Assembly (NCBI GenBank): GCA_041658565.1
Contig: JBAZZY010000020.1
Location: forward strand, 1 to 48,931
Reading direction: 5' to 3'
Source: Actinomycetota bacterium
Lineage (GTDB): Bacteria; Actinomycetota; AC-67
DNA: 48,931 bases
The notes under the pieces are model-generated. The model made no database searches. It had not been told where the DNA came from and worked only from the letters and a program-made list of their open reading frames with translations. The position numbers and the translations under genes are program-made. Numbering within the stretch: the first letter of the stretch is position 1; each line of letters opens with the position of its first letter. Shown in pieces: positions 24,848 to 33,744 of the stretch.

Positions 24848-26692
24848 TTAGGGATGCGAGGTTAACTGCAGGGTGTAGTCGGAGACGTATGTTGCGCTGC
24901 TCGACTGCGCCTCCGTGTGATTGATCTCCTTGACCCACGTTCCAAGTGACGGCGCAATCCAGCGCGTCGAATGGACGCTGCCCGTCTGGTCCCCCGAGAA
25001 CTTGATGTTGTACTCGACAACGTAGGTCTCGAACTTCCCCGCAGGCAATGAGAGCGTCTCCTTACGCCTGACGGAGGCGGTGAGTGTGTCCGTTCGACTG
25101 CTCGCTTTGGAAACAACCTTCCACGTCTGGCCCACCTTCAACGGGGCCTTCACGCGGAGCGAAGGAGGCGACATCGTATCCTCGGAGTTCTGGCGAACTC
25201 CCATGCACGTCACCGACGCCGCCGAATCGGTCAGGTAGACACCGTCCGAACGAAATGAGTAGATGTGGCGCTCCTGGCGACTACCGGAGAACGTCCAGTC
25301 AAACACCATGTCATTTGGATGGGCAGAATCCAACCGGCGCGAGACGACACTCACCGGATCATTGATGTCCCATTCGCACGCCGAAAACGCACCGAACGAC
25401 ACCTTGTCGTGGCCCTGTGCAGCGTACTTCCACACGCCTTGCGGGGGTATGGTCAACCCGCCGACGACGGCCGGGGCAGGACTCCCCGACGCCGCCGATC
25501 TCACAGGCGCGGCAGCCTGCGATTCCCCCGGGGCTGGAGATCCACTGGGAGCCGCGACTGAACCCTTCGAGTTGCCGGGAACGGTCGAGTCCTGAACAAC
25601 GCCGAACTGACCACCCTTCGAGAACGCAGGGCCTCCGCGCCGAGTCCACCACCCGTAAGCCGCGAACCCCGACAGCAACAGCGCCGCGATAGTCAGGCCT
25701 GCAACTACCTTGCGCGGCAGCGCGCGCTTTCCGGTTTCCGGCTGAACGACCAGCGCCGGAACCGGCGGCAGCGCGTCCCCTGTTCGTCGCGGTGGAGCTT
25801 TGCGCTTCCAGTCCCGGAAGGCCATCACCAACAACTCGCCGACCGAGTATCCGCTCACCTCGGCCACCGCCTGAATCCTGCGCTTCTCTTCGGGCGTCAG
25901 AGGGACGAGCACTTTCTCCAAAGTCGCCGGCCGCTGCTCGACGACTCGCGTCGCCGCCGGCTCCGCGGCGTCGTCGCCCGCTTCGGCGTCCCCTCCAAGG
26001 TAGGAGGCTTGGATCACCTCCGAACTGGACAGCAGCTCGGCCGAGTTCCCACTCGCAACGATCTCCCCACTCTCGAGGACGTAGGCGCGATCCGACAACG
26101 CGAGCGCTTCCGTAACCTGCTGCTCGACCAGAAGGATGGTCGTCCCCATCGCTCGAACATCGTGCAACGTACGGAACAACTGCTGGATGATGATCGGCGC
26201 CAAGCCTTGGGACATCTCGTCGATCAGCAAGAGCTTGGGCTTGGCGACCAACGCTCTGGCGATGGCAAGTTGTTGCTGCTCCCCTCCCGACAGGGTCCCC
26301 GACCGCTGATCGGATCGCTCCCTCAGGATGGGGAAGATCTCGGTGATCTCATCGATCCGCCGATCCATCGATCCGTCTTCGACCGTCCAGCAACCCATCT
26401 CTAGGTTCTCGCGAACAGTCAGGTCCGCGAACATTCCCCGGCCTTCAGGAACCAACGCCATTCCCAGGCGCGCGCATCGATCCGGCAGGCGTCCGGTGAC
26501 ATCCGAGCCGGCGAACACGACCGTGCCCCCGGAGGGCCGGAGCGCACCAACGATCGCGCGCAACGTCGTAGTCTTGCCGGCGCCGTTGGGCCCGAGAACC
26601 GCGACGATCTCCCCTTCAGCAACGTCTAAGTCGATGCCGTGAAGCACCTCGATCGCGCCGTAGCCCGCGCGCAGGTCACGAACCGAGAGCAA
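24848..26692 (-). CDS. livF: LivF-type ABC ATPase fused to a membrane helix and extracytoplasmic domain
   Basis: A TTG start at 26692 with AGGAGG 6 bases before gives 614 residues, against about 235 for LivF. Residues 1-233 are a complete HAAT ATPase: Walker A GPNGAGKTTTL (34-44), signature LSGGEQQQLAIARAL (134-148), Walker B LLLIDE (154-159). Residues 263-298 look like a small helical or ribbon-helix-helix-like segment (PLTPEEKRRIQAVAEVSGYS). A membrane helix follows at 328-349, then a Ser/Pro/Gly/Ala linker, and a beta-rich domain from 413 with LKVGQTWKVVSKASSRTD and ETYVVEYNIKF, recalling DUF3108-type folds. The frame is continuous, so this is a true fusion in this sequence. It overlaps livG by 17 bases. 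Confidence 0.85.
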   Translation of the reverse strand: MLSVRDLRAGYGAIEVLHGIDLDVAEGEIVAVLGPNGAGKTTTLRAIVGALRPSGGTVVFAGSDVTGRLPDRCARLGMALVPEGRGMFADLTVRENLEMGCWTVEDGSMDRRIDEITEIFPILRERSDQRSGTLSGGEQQQLAIARALVAKPKLLLIDEMSQGLAPIIIQQLFRTLHDVRAMGTTILLVEQQVTEALALSDRAYVLESGEIVASGNSAELLSSSEVIQASYLGGDAEAGDDAAEPAATRVVEQRPATLEKVLVPLTPEEKRRIQAVAEVSGYSVGELLVMAFRDWKRKAPPRRTGDALPPVPALVVQPETGKRALPRKVVAGLTIAALLLSGFAAYGWWTRRGGPAFSKGGQFGVVQDSTVPGNSKGSVAAPSGSPAPGESQAAAPVRSAASGSPAPAVVGGLTIPPQGVWKYAAQGHDKVSFGAFSACEWDINDPVSVVSRRLDSAHPNDMVFDWTFSGSRQERHIYSFRSDGVYLTDSAASVTCMGVRQNSEDTMSPPSLRVKAPLKVGQTWKVVSKASSRTDTLTASVRRKETLSLPAGKFETYVVEYNIKFSGDQTGSVHSTRWIAPSLGTWVKEINHTEAQSSSATYVSDYTLQLTSHP

Positions 26693-27464
26693 CCGGCTCC
26701 TCCTCGCTCGCGCCGAGATACGCGGTGATGACCTCGGGGTTGTTACGCACTTCCTGCGGACTGCCCTTCGCAAGAAGTTTCCCAGCGTTCAAGACGTAAA
26801 CGAAGTCCGAGATTCCCATCACGAGTTTCATGTCGTGCTCGATCACGAGCAGGGCCACATTGAACTCACGACGGATCTGACCGAGCAAATCCATTACGCC
26901 CTGCTTCGCGGAGCGCGACACACCGGCCAGAGGTTCATCGAGCAGGAGCAGGCGCGGCTGCGACGCGAGCGCGCGCGCCAACTCCACCGTCCGCTGCTCT
27001 CCCAACGCCAGCGACTTCGCCGGCAACTCCCGGTACCTCCATAGATCAAGGAACTCCAGAATCCTGCGAACTTCCGCGCGCGTTGAACGTTCCTCGTTCC
27101 GACTCGACGGCAGCAGCAGTCCATCGGCGACAAGTCCATGCCGAGTGCGCGCGTGAGTGCCGACGAGGACGTTCTCCTCGACAGTCAACCCCGCGAACAA
27201 CTGCACTGTCTGGAACGTACGGGCCATGCCGAGCCGGGCCCGTTCGTGGGGAGGCAGTTCCGTGACGTCGGCGTCGCCGAGCAGCACGGTCCCCGCATCC
27301 GGCGTCAGCAATCCGGTAATGCAGTTGAAACAGGTGGTCTTTCCGGCGCCGTTGGGTCCTATCAGGCCGACGGTCTCTTGCTCGTGCACCTCCAATGCAA
27401 CCGCATCGAGCGCGCGCAACCCTCGGAAGTTGATCTCCAGTCCAACGGCACGCAGGATCGACAT
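26676..27464 (-). CDS. livG: Branched-chain amino acid-type ABC transporter ATPase LivG
   Basis: The ATG at 27464, two bases past the livM stop, gives 262 residues beginning MSILRAVGLEINFRGLRAL. Walker A is GPNGAGKTTCFN, the signature region is SLALGEQRTVELARAL (ALGEQ, a LivG-type variant of LSGGQ), Walker B is LLLLDEPLAG, and the switch His is in IEHDMKLVM. It pairs with the LivF-type ATPase to energise the LivHM permease. Confidence 0.93.
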   Translation of the reverse strand: MSILRAVGLEINFRGLRALDAVALEVHEQETVGLIGPNGAGKTTCFNCITGLLTPDAGTVLLGDADVTELPPHERARLGMARTFQTVQLFAGLTVEENVLVGTHARTRHGLVADGLLLPSSRNEERSTRAEVRRILEFLDLWRYRELPAKSLALGEQRTVELARALASQPRLLLLDEPLAGVSRSAKQGVMDLLGQIRREFNVALLVIEHDMKLVMGISDFVYVLNAGKLLAKGSPQEVRNNPEVITAYLGASEEEPVALGS

Positions 27465-27466
27465 GC

Positions 27467-28480
27467 TCAGCGTCCCTCGAGCACCGGCGCCGGCGCATCC
27501 GGCGCTCCGCGGCGCCGCAGGATCCAACGCACGACGGCATCTTCCTGCTGTCGCATCTGGCCGACAATCCCTTCCGGAGCGACGGCAAGCTGAACGAGCA
27601 ACAGGGTCGACAGAATCACCAGCAGAATGTTGCCCGGCAAGATCCCACTGAGCGCCTTCGGCATGATGTTCAGGAGCATTCCGGCCAGGAGCGCCCCGGC
27701 CACCGAGCCGACGCCGGCAATAATCGTGATGGTCACGAACGTGATCGACTGGAATACGTCAAAAGACGAACTGTTGACAGACAGCGTCGCATGGCCAAAC
27801 AACGCCCCCCCGACGCCCGCGAAGAACGCGCTGAGCGCAAAGGCCATCATCTTGTAGCGGGCGAGCGACACCCCACTCGCTGCCGCCGCGACCTCGCCAT
27901 CGCGAATCGCCGCGAACGCCCGTCCGGTCTTGCCCCGGCGCACGTTCACGGTGAAGACGATCAGGAGTACAAGCACCGCCAGAGCAAGGAAATAGAAGCT
28001 CCGGTCACCGGCAAAGTCCAGCCCGAACATCTTCGGACGCTCGAAGGACACTCCCGAGATACCTCCGGTAATCGTGCTGTTGCCGAATATCGTCGCCTGC
28101 ACCGCCGCGCCGAACCCCAGCGTCGCAATCGCTAGGTACAACCCCCGCAACCGCAGCGCCGGCACGCCCGCGAGCAACCCGATCGGAACGGCCGCAAGGC
28201 CCGACAAAGGAAGCGCGATGAGGAACGGCACGTTCGCGTCACCGGTCAATCTCGCCGACGCATACGCACCGAATCCAACAAACGTCGCCTGACACAAAGA
28301 GATCTGCCCGACAAGCCCGGTAAGAACCACGATCGACAGCGCCACAATGGATGTAGTAACGGCCGACACCAGCACGAAGGACCAATACGCCGGGAGAACA
28401 AAAGGCAGCACGATCGCGAGAAACCCCGCAGCCCCCCACGCGCCCAAGCGAATTCGCCGGCGCAACTCCGCTTCGCTCAT
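27467..28480 (-). CDS. livM: Branched-chain amino acid-type ABC permease LivM
   Basis: 337 residues with about ten hydrophobic helices. LivM marks include VVLTGLVGQISLCQATFVGFGAY and the cytoplasmic coupling loop RDGEVAAAASGVSLARYKMMAF. Its ATG overlaps the livH stop by 4 bases. With LivH it forms the membrane channel for a small polar substrate (amino acid, urea or amide in known HAAT systems). Confidence 0.93.
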   Translation of the reverse strand: MSEAELRRRIRLGAWGAAGFLAIVLPFVLPAYWSFVLVSAVTTSIVALSIVVLTGLVGQISLCQATFVGFGAYASARLTGDANVPFLIALPLSGLAAVPIGLLAGVPALRLRGLYLAIATLGFGAAVQATIFGNSTITGGISGVSFERPKMFGLDFAGDRSFYFLALAVLVLLIVFTVNVRRGKTGRAFAAIRDGEVAAAASGVSLARYKMMAFALSAFFAGVGGALFGHATLSVNSSSFDVFQSITFVTITIIAGVGSVAGALLAGMLLNIMPKALSGILPGNILLVILSTLLLVQLAVAPEGIVGQMRQQEDAVVRWILRRRGAPDAPAPVLEGR

Positions 28481-29355
28481 GCCTCGTTTCCTCGCGCTAT
28501 CAGACTCGTCTCACTACGCAACATCAGGATCCCCACGATAAGCAGAAAGGAAACAACCGGTGGGATTACCTGCGCGTGCGGACGGAGAATCTCCAGGGAT
28601 GCGGGAACCGTAGTCAAAAGGCCGAGCACGATACCGCCGACAAACGTGGCAGGCAGCGAAACCAGGCGCCCCAAGAGCGCGGCGGCAAACGCTTGGATGA
28701 CCAACAACGTCAGCGAGAAAGCGTCCGCGGCCGGGGTGGAGATCAGGATCCCCGCGATGCCGGCAAGCACCGAGCCCAGCACCCATGCGACGACCGTGAT
28801 TCGCGTCACGTTGATCCCCTGCAAAGCCGCGGCGTCCTGATCCGAGCTGACCGCGCGGATTCCGACACCGAGCTTCGTGTACCGGAAGAAGGCCGAGAGT
28901 CCACCCACGAGGCCCAGGGTAATGACGATGATCCCCACCTGGTCATACCCGAGCACGAACCCGATGATCTTGACGCCACCGGACGGGAACAGACTCGGAA
29001 CAATGCGCGGCCGAATCCCCCAGATCGCTGTGGCAAGATTCTGCAATAAGGCGAGAAGCCCGAGCATGAAGATCGCGCGCGTAAGTCTCGGCGCGCGACG
29101 CAACGGACGCAAACCGTACGCGACCGCAACCCCAAGAGCCGCGGAAAAGACGAGGGCGACCGGCGCGGCGAGCAGGGTAGGGATCGCTTGGCGCGTGAGC
29201 GAACTGAACAGGAACGCGGCCACCATCCCCATCGCTCCGTGGGCGAAGTTCAGCACACCGGTTGCCTTGTAGACAATGACCACACCCAGCGCCGTCAACG
29301 CATAGATGCTCCCGGTCGCCAAACCGAGGATGAGGACGGGACCTATCGACCTCAT
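28477..29355 (-). CDS. livH: Branched-chain amino acid-type ABC permease LivH
   Basis: I prefer the ATG at 29355 (MRSIGPVLILGLATGSIYAL), with GAGG just upstream, giving 292 residues; a GTG at 29379 is possible. Typical LivH features are GSIYALTALGVVIVYKATGVLNFAHGAMGM near the N-terminus (shown here in overlapping parts: ALTALGVVIVYKATG and VLNFAHGAMGM) and the coupling loop RAVSSDQDAAALQGINVTR. Several helices follow. Forms a pair with LivM. Confidence 0.93.
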   Translation of the reverse strand: MRSIGPVLILGLATGSIYALTALGVVIVYKATGVLNFAHGAMGMVAAFLFSSLTRQAIPTLLAAPVALVFSAALGVAVAYGLRPLRRAPRLTRAIFMLGLLALLQNLATAIWGIRPRIVPSLFPSGGVKIIGFVLGYDQVGIIVITLGLVGGLSAFFRYTKLGVGIRAVSSDQDAAALQGINVTRITVVAWVLGSVLAGIAGILISTPAADAFSLTLLVIQAFAAALLGRLVSLPATFVGGIVLGLLTTVPASLEILRPHAQVIPPVVSFLLIVGILMLRSETSLIARGNEA

Positions 29356-29406
29356 GGCCTCAACCGACCGAATCCACAATGATCACGCACAGAGATGACC
29401 GAGTTC

Positions 29407-30768
29407 CTAACGCTCCAGGTAGTACCAATCGGTGCTCACCACCTGAGCTCGAGCATCCTTGATGACCGCCCACTTGCACGCACGCACGGTTTCGTGGTTC
29501 CCGGGACGAAGGGTGTAGGGCGGGATGACGTGGTCGTCGTAGTTGGTAAGACCGTCCATCGCGTCGATGAGCCTGCGACGGGTCACGTTGTCGCCCAGTT
29601 TCGCAAGGACATCGGTAAACACCCACGCCGGGTGGTAGCCGTTGTTCGCCAACTCTAGACGCTGCTCGCCCGGGTAGTACCGCTGCATATCCTCTCGGAA
29701 CTGCTTCATGATCGGGTAGGAGCCACGCACCGGCTGAGAGTAGAAGGGGACCATCATCCCCTCGACCTGGGCGCCGCCGTAGCGAATAACCTCCTCGTCG
29801 TACCCCACAACTCCGACGAGCTTCGGATTCCACCCCTGCTGGCTGGCAGCCTGGAGGAAACGGATCGTCGAAGCCGTGTCCAGCAGCAAAGAAACGTTGT
29901 CGACACCTTCGCCGCGCATTCGGATGACGGTCGGCGTGAAGTTGGGATTGACGACCGGCGCAGTCTCCACCGTGTAGTCCTTGACGCCCATCTTCTTCCA
30001 TTGCGCCACGACCCCGTCGCCCATCTCAATCAGCAACTCGTGATCGAGTTGAATGACGGCCGGCTTTACCGCGGCCATGTCCTGCGCGACGTACTTGCCG
30101 ACCAGCCGCCCCATCGATCCCATCGTGAGACGCAGCGGGAACTGATACGGGTTCTTGAAGAACTGCTCCCCACCCAGAACGCAACTGCCGATGACCGGGA
30201 CACCCTTCTTGCGCAGATACTCGACGTTCTGCGCGTCGGTCAGCGGTGCGCACTCAGACACCAGGGCGAAGATCTTGTCATTCTCGACCAACTTGCGCAG
30301 CGCCGCGCTTCCGCGACTGGTGTCGGTCCCGTCGTCCTCAACGATCAACTCGATCTTGCGCCCGTTGACGCCTCCGGCCGCGTTGACATGCTGAATCCAC
30401 GCGGACAAGCCGCGCAGAATCGGCGTTTGGTCGGCGAGCCCGCTCTGAGTAATCACCGCGCCGATCTTGATCGTTCCCTTCGACACTCCGGTCCGATCCG
30501 TGGCGGCAGGAACGTCGGCAGCTCGAACCCCCGTCGCCCCCGGCGAGGTCGGCCCTGCGGCCGGGTCGGCGCCTGTTGACTCCAACGGCTGCAAATCGTC
30601 GCCGCCGATCGGCACCTGTCCCACAGACCCGGAACGCTGCGCTTGTCGCAGAGCCGCGACCTCGGTCCGCAGAGAATCCACTGCCCACACATTGACGAGG
30701 AGAGAAAAGGCAAGAGCCCCGAAGAAAACCTTGTCGCGGAAACTGAGGCGAGGAGAACGTCTGCTCAT
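29407..30768 (-). CDS. Membrane-anchored HAAT-type substrate-binding protein (LivK-like)
   Basis: The ATG at 30768 overlaps the upstream stop by 4 bases; 453 residues. The N-terminus has a basic head, one membrane helix (VFFGALAFSLLVNVWAV) and a short coiled-coil-like segment (SLRTEVAALRQAQ), then a Pro/Gly/Ala linker to about residue 95. No lipobox Cys is present, so it appears held by an uncleaved helix rather than by lipid. From about residue 100 a Peripla_BP_6 domain begins (TIKIGAVITQSGL, then GGVNGRKIELIVEDDGTD). It would deliver ligand to LivHM. The ligand is unknown. Confidence 0.88.
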   Translation of the reverse strand: MSRRSPRLSFRDKVFFGALAFSLLVNVWAVDSLRTEVAALRQAQRSGSVGQVPIGGDDLQPLESTGADPAAGPTSPGATGVRAADVPAATDRTGVSKGTIKIGAVITQSGLADQTPILRGLSAWIQHVNAAGGVNGRKIELIVEDDGTDTSRGSAALRKLVENDKIFALVSECAPLTDAQNVEYLRKKGVPVIGSCVLGGEQFFKNPYQFPLRLTMGSMGRLVGKYVAQDMAAVKPAVIQLDHELLIEMGDGVVAQWKKMGVKDYTVETAPVVNPNFTPTVIRMRGEGVDNVSLLLDTASTIRFLQAASQQGWNPKLVGVVGYDEEVIRYGGAQVEGMMVPFYSQPVRGSYPIMKQFREDMQRYYPGEQRLELANNGYHPAWVFTDVLAKLGDNVTRRRLIDAMDGLTNYDDHVIPPYTLRPGNHETVRACKWAVIKDARAQVVSTDWYYLER

Positions 30769-32042
30769 GTGTGATCTACTGCCTGCACTCGATCGATACT
30801 GTCGAAGAACCACTCGCGTCCCACACCCTGGGTGCGTGGGCGCGACCACCAACCCAGCAAACCGACAATCGCCCAGAACCCGAGCTGCGCAGCCGCAACC
30901 GCACCCACAAGGTGTCCGGGCAGCTCGATCGGACGCGCGGCCACGCTGTGGACTTCCACACCGGGCGGCGGCGGCTCGACGAAGGTCTGGACCGGCGTCG
31001 GGAAAACGACGGGCTCGAATGGAACGGATGAGTACTGCGGCTCCTCCGGCAGAGAGACGGGCGCACCCACAACGGCCGGCACGGCCCCTGCCGTCGCCAC
31101 CGCGGAACCGATTCGGAACTCCACAACGCTGCCGTCGGGTGCTTGCACCTTGGCAATCAACCCCTCGGCCCGAGCCACGGCCGCTGTTCCGTCGGGGAGC
31201 GCCGTCGAGGTCACTCCCCCGAGAGACGCCGAAATCCCCGCAGCCTTAAGCGGGTCGGTCGCGGACCCGGCCCCGACACCGGGAAGGGCCTGACCGGCAA
31301 GATGGACCCCTTTTTCGTCGATCGTGGCCGCCTGACCCGCAAACGTCACGTTGGCGAACTCGATGTGAGGAACCCCCCCAGCACTACCGGCGGTCCCCCC
31401 CGCGGTCGCCCGCACCGTCGTGTGCACCGACCCGATGCGAAGGGCTCCGCCGATGACGACGTCGCTCACCACGACGTCGGTGACGGCACTGACCGACTCC
31501 CCCGCGGCATCCATCGTCGTGTAGGAAATCACAGTGCCGGTTGAGAGAACACCCTCGGCGTCGAACGAGCCGGCAATGCCGGATGACTGCAGGCGCGGTC
31601 CCTCGGCCGCAACAACGTCGCTCACGATCATCCGAGCCATCCCCGGACCGATCGCTTGCTCGGTCACGCTCGTGCGCGCGCGCGGCGTCGCGCCGGGGAA
31701 CTCCGCGCGAGCATTAAACGGATACGCCGGAACAGGGACGCCCAGCGCAGAAAGCGACTGTATGGCCTGACCCGGATCAACGGCCGACGAGTACCCGCGC
31801 GCGTTCGGCCGCGAGTCCAATGACCCCGAGATGTGAGCCACGCTCGCGTCAACGATTGGGAACATAGAGGCGAACCCGGAGTACACAACCTTGAAGGCGA
31901 TACCGGCAGCCTCCGACGTCGCACCAAATGAGGAGAACTTCGAAGCCTCAGCCTGGGCCGGTCCCGCCACGGCGATCCCGAGGGCCGCCACAGTCACTGC
32001 AACGAGGAGGCTTCGCAATCGCGGCTGTGCTGAATGCTGCAC
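30765..32042 (-). CDS. Exported protein with C-terminal membrane helix, first gene of the liv-like operon
   Basis: 425 residues with a GTG start. A signal peptide ends at AGPAQA (about residue 31). The body is rich in Ala, Gly, Val, Ser and Thr, suggesting beta structure (VTDVVVSDVVIGGALRIG). A Pro-rich stretch (FVEPPPPGVEV) and a hydrophobic helix (GAVAAAQLGFWAIVGLLGWW) follow near 385-405, then a short cytoplasmic tail. I know no family for certain; some surface choice-of-anchor proteins look similar. Translational coupling to the binding protein suggests it helps capture or present the substrate at the surface. Confidence 0.7.
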   Translation of the reverse strand: MQHSAQPRLRSLLVAVTVAALGIAVAGPAQAEASKFSSFGATSEAAGIAFKVVYSGFASMFPIVDASVAHISGSLDSRPNARGYSSAVDPGQAIQSLSALGVPVPAYPFNARAEFPGATPRARTSVTEQAIGPGMARMIVSDVVAAEGPRLQSSGIAGSFDAEGVLSTGTVISYTTMDAAGESVSAVTDVVVSDVVIGGALRIGSVHTTVRATAGGTAGSAGGVPHIEFANVTFAGQAATIDEKGVHLAGQALPGVGAGSATDPLKAAGISASLGGVTSTALPDGTAAVARAEGLIAKVQAPDGSVVEFRIGSAVATAGAVPAVVGAPVSLPEEPQYSSVPFEPVVFPTPVQTFVEPPPPGVEVHSVAARPIELPGHLVGAVAAAQLGFWAIVGLLGWWSRPRTQGVGREWFFDSIDRVQAVDHT

Positions 32043-32409
32043 GGTCAGTCACCCGATCCTCTCGCGCCCACCCCGACACCTGGGGGGCCGTCCGCTCGCG
32101 AAGCAATGGGCATCACCGTTGCGTGCGTCGATACGACGACGACATGCCCACGGATCAGGCCCACGGAACCCCTGCTTCGATGGTGGTTGATGGCAGGCTC
32201 CTTGACGACTGCACGCTGTCTACAACAAGTTCCCCGCGAAGGCAAAAACATGTGGCATTGTGCACCTTCATCATTCTCCGACCGAAAACGGAACTCCTTC
32301 GCGTGTCGAGGCGAAAAGTCCCGCTGTGCGGGAGTCCAACGCCCCTAGCACTCGTTTAACGATCGTGACCAACTAGAGATACACGCCGCCCAACGCGCGT
32401 GGAGGGACA
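32043..32409. promoter_or_regulatory. Divergent regulatory region between liv-like operon and tlpA-like gene
   Basis: 367 bases with no convincing gene. They must hold promoters in both directions. The right part is less GC-rich. A short hairpin TCCCGC-TGT-GCGGGA lies at 32319-32333, 77 bases before the plus-strand start, and may sit in its leader. No known riboswitch core could be matched by eye. GGAGGG stands 4-5 bases before the GTG at 32410. Confidence 0.5.
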
Positions 32410-33036
32410 GTGCCCACAGACAACGACGAATCGTCAACCACAACAACATCCGCACCCGACGCCGCGGAACCGCCGATCTCCGAGTTGGAGGTCGTCCGGA
32501 AGTCCCGTGCCAAGGGCATCCTCATCGCAGGACTCGTTTCGCTGGCAGTTATCGCCATCGGCGCGATCTCGGTGAAGGCTCAGATGGCGAACCGGCCTCT
32601 CGGCGAGGAACCCTCCGGGTCGAAGCCACCTCCGTTCACGCTACGCATGATGCATGAGGACCGTGACGTGTCCCTGTCGGACTTCAAGGGCACGCCGGTC
32701 GTGCTTAACTTCTGGGCGTCGTGGTGTGGACCCTGCGCCGACGAAGCTCCCGTGCTGGCGAAGGGGTGGCAGCAGTGGGAAACCAAGGGCGTGCAGTTCC
32801 TCGGCGTGAACGTTCGCGATTCGCTGAAGTGGGGCACGAAGTTTGAGCAGGAATACGGGATTGAATACCCGAGCGTGCTGGACCCCAGCAGCGCCGTACA
32901 GCGCAAGTACGGCGTAGTGGGGCTCCCCGAGACCTTCTTCATCGGACGCGACGGCCTCATCAAAGCCAAGTACATCGGACCGATCGACCCGCAAACGCTG
33001 GATCGCCTCGTGACGTCCCTACTCAACGAACTGTAG
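32410..33036 (+). CDS. TlpA/ResA/CcmG-type membrane-anchored thioredoxin
   Basis: 208 residues with a GTG start. There is a Ser/Thr-rich cytoplasmic head, a membrane helix at about 36-56, and an outside thioredoxin-like domain with redox pair Cys106 and Cys109 in FWASWCGPCA. A further family mark is YGVVGLPETFFIGRDG, with the cis-Pro after GL. It probably reduces the CxxCH cysteines of apocytochromes before heme attachment. Location beside the ccm/cytochrome operon supports the CcmG-like role. Confidence 0.88.
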   Translation: MPTDNDESSTTTTSAPDAAEPPISELEVVRKSRAKGILIAGLVSLAVIAIGAISVKAQMANRPLGEEPSGSKPPPFTLRMMHEDRDVSLSDFKGTPVVLNFWASWCGPCADEAPVLAKGWQQWETKGVQFLGVNVRDSLKWGTKFEQEYGIEYPSVLDPSSAVQRKYGVVGLPETFFIGRDGLIKAKYIGPIDPQTLDRLVTSLLNEL

Positions 33037-33045
33037 GCGGTCGAC

Positions 33046-33732
33046 ATGGAAGTGGACAGGGTAACCGCCTTTCTGTTGTTCGCCGTCCTGCTGATTGGAG
33101 CGGCGCCCCTGCTGCTCTTCGTCATGTGGATCGGCCGCAAGATCGCACGCCGAGGCGGCAAGGAGCAGGCTAATCCTGCGGGCAAATCCATCGCCTCAGT
33201 CCTGCTTGTCGCGACGGCACTCGCCGCCCTCGGCGGCGCCGTCTTCCTGCTCACCGGAAAGACCACGGCGTCAACGAACCCCCACACCGGGCACTCGGAT
33301 CCCAGCGAAGCGCTCATGCAAGCGCTGCCGAGAACCCTGGCGGGTCAGTCCCTAGCGGACCTGTCAACAGGAGAAGACGCCCTTCAGCAGGTCGGGCGCA
33401 TGCACGGAAAGAACCTCGAGATCACCGGCGCCATCGTAGCGACGTACGGCGCGTCGAAGGACGGAGCCACCCTGTGGATCGCCTCAGTCGGCAGCGCCTC
33501 GGCCGCGCGCACCATGCGCGACCAAATGGTCAAGGGAATGACGCAATCGAAGACTCCGTTCGAAACCCCGTGGAAAGTGCCGGGTGAGGACGAAGTCTGG
33601 GCGACGGCCGACGCGCGCCAAGCGCACTACTTCTTCGCGAGCGGCCTGACGGTCTGGTGGGTCGCCTCAGACAAGTCGAACGCAGTCGCCGCGCTCGCCG
33701 ACACCCTCAAGGCCGCAGGCATTCGAACCTAG
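33046..33732 (+). CDS. Two-helix membrane protein downstream of the TlpA-like gene
   Basis: 228 residues with helices at about 8-28 and 48-68, then an outside domain of about 155 residues that starts with TNPHTGHSD. The domain looks alpha/beta with no Cys and no heme motif. The gene begins 9 bases after the TlpA-like stop and is likely cotranscribed. I do not recognise a family. It ends 12 bases from the stop of the convergent minus-strand operon. Confidence 0.7.
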   Translation: MEVDRVTAFLLFAVLLIGAAPLLLFVMWIGRKIARRGGKEQANPAGKSIASVLLVATALAALGGAVFLLTGKTTASTNPHTGHSDPSEALMQALPRTLAGQSLADLSTGEDALQQVGRMHGKNLEITGAIVATYGASKDGATLWIASVGSASAARTMRDQMVKGMTQSKTPFETPWKVPGEDEVWATADARQAHYFFASGLTVWWVASDKSNAVAALADTLKAAGIRT

Positions 33733-33744
33733 CACGCGGAATCC

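Noticed and set aside
23400..24851. Plus-strand frame opposite the FGGY kinase
   Set aside because: No motif and biased composition; the kinase frame has all FGGY marks.
32240..32409. Possible riboswitch (for example cyclic di-GMP) before the TlpA-like gene
   Set aside because: Only a short hairpin is visible; the conserved core of known classes could not be matched by eye.
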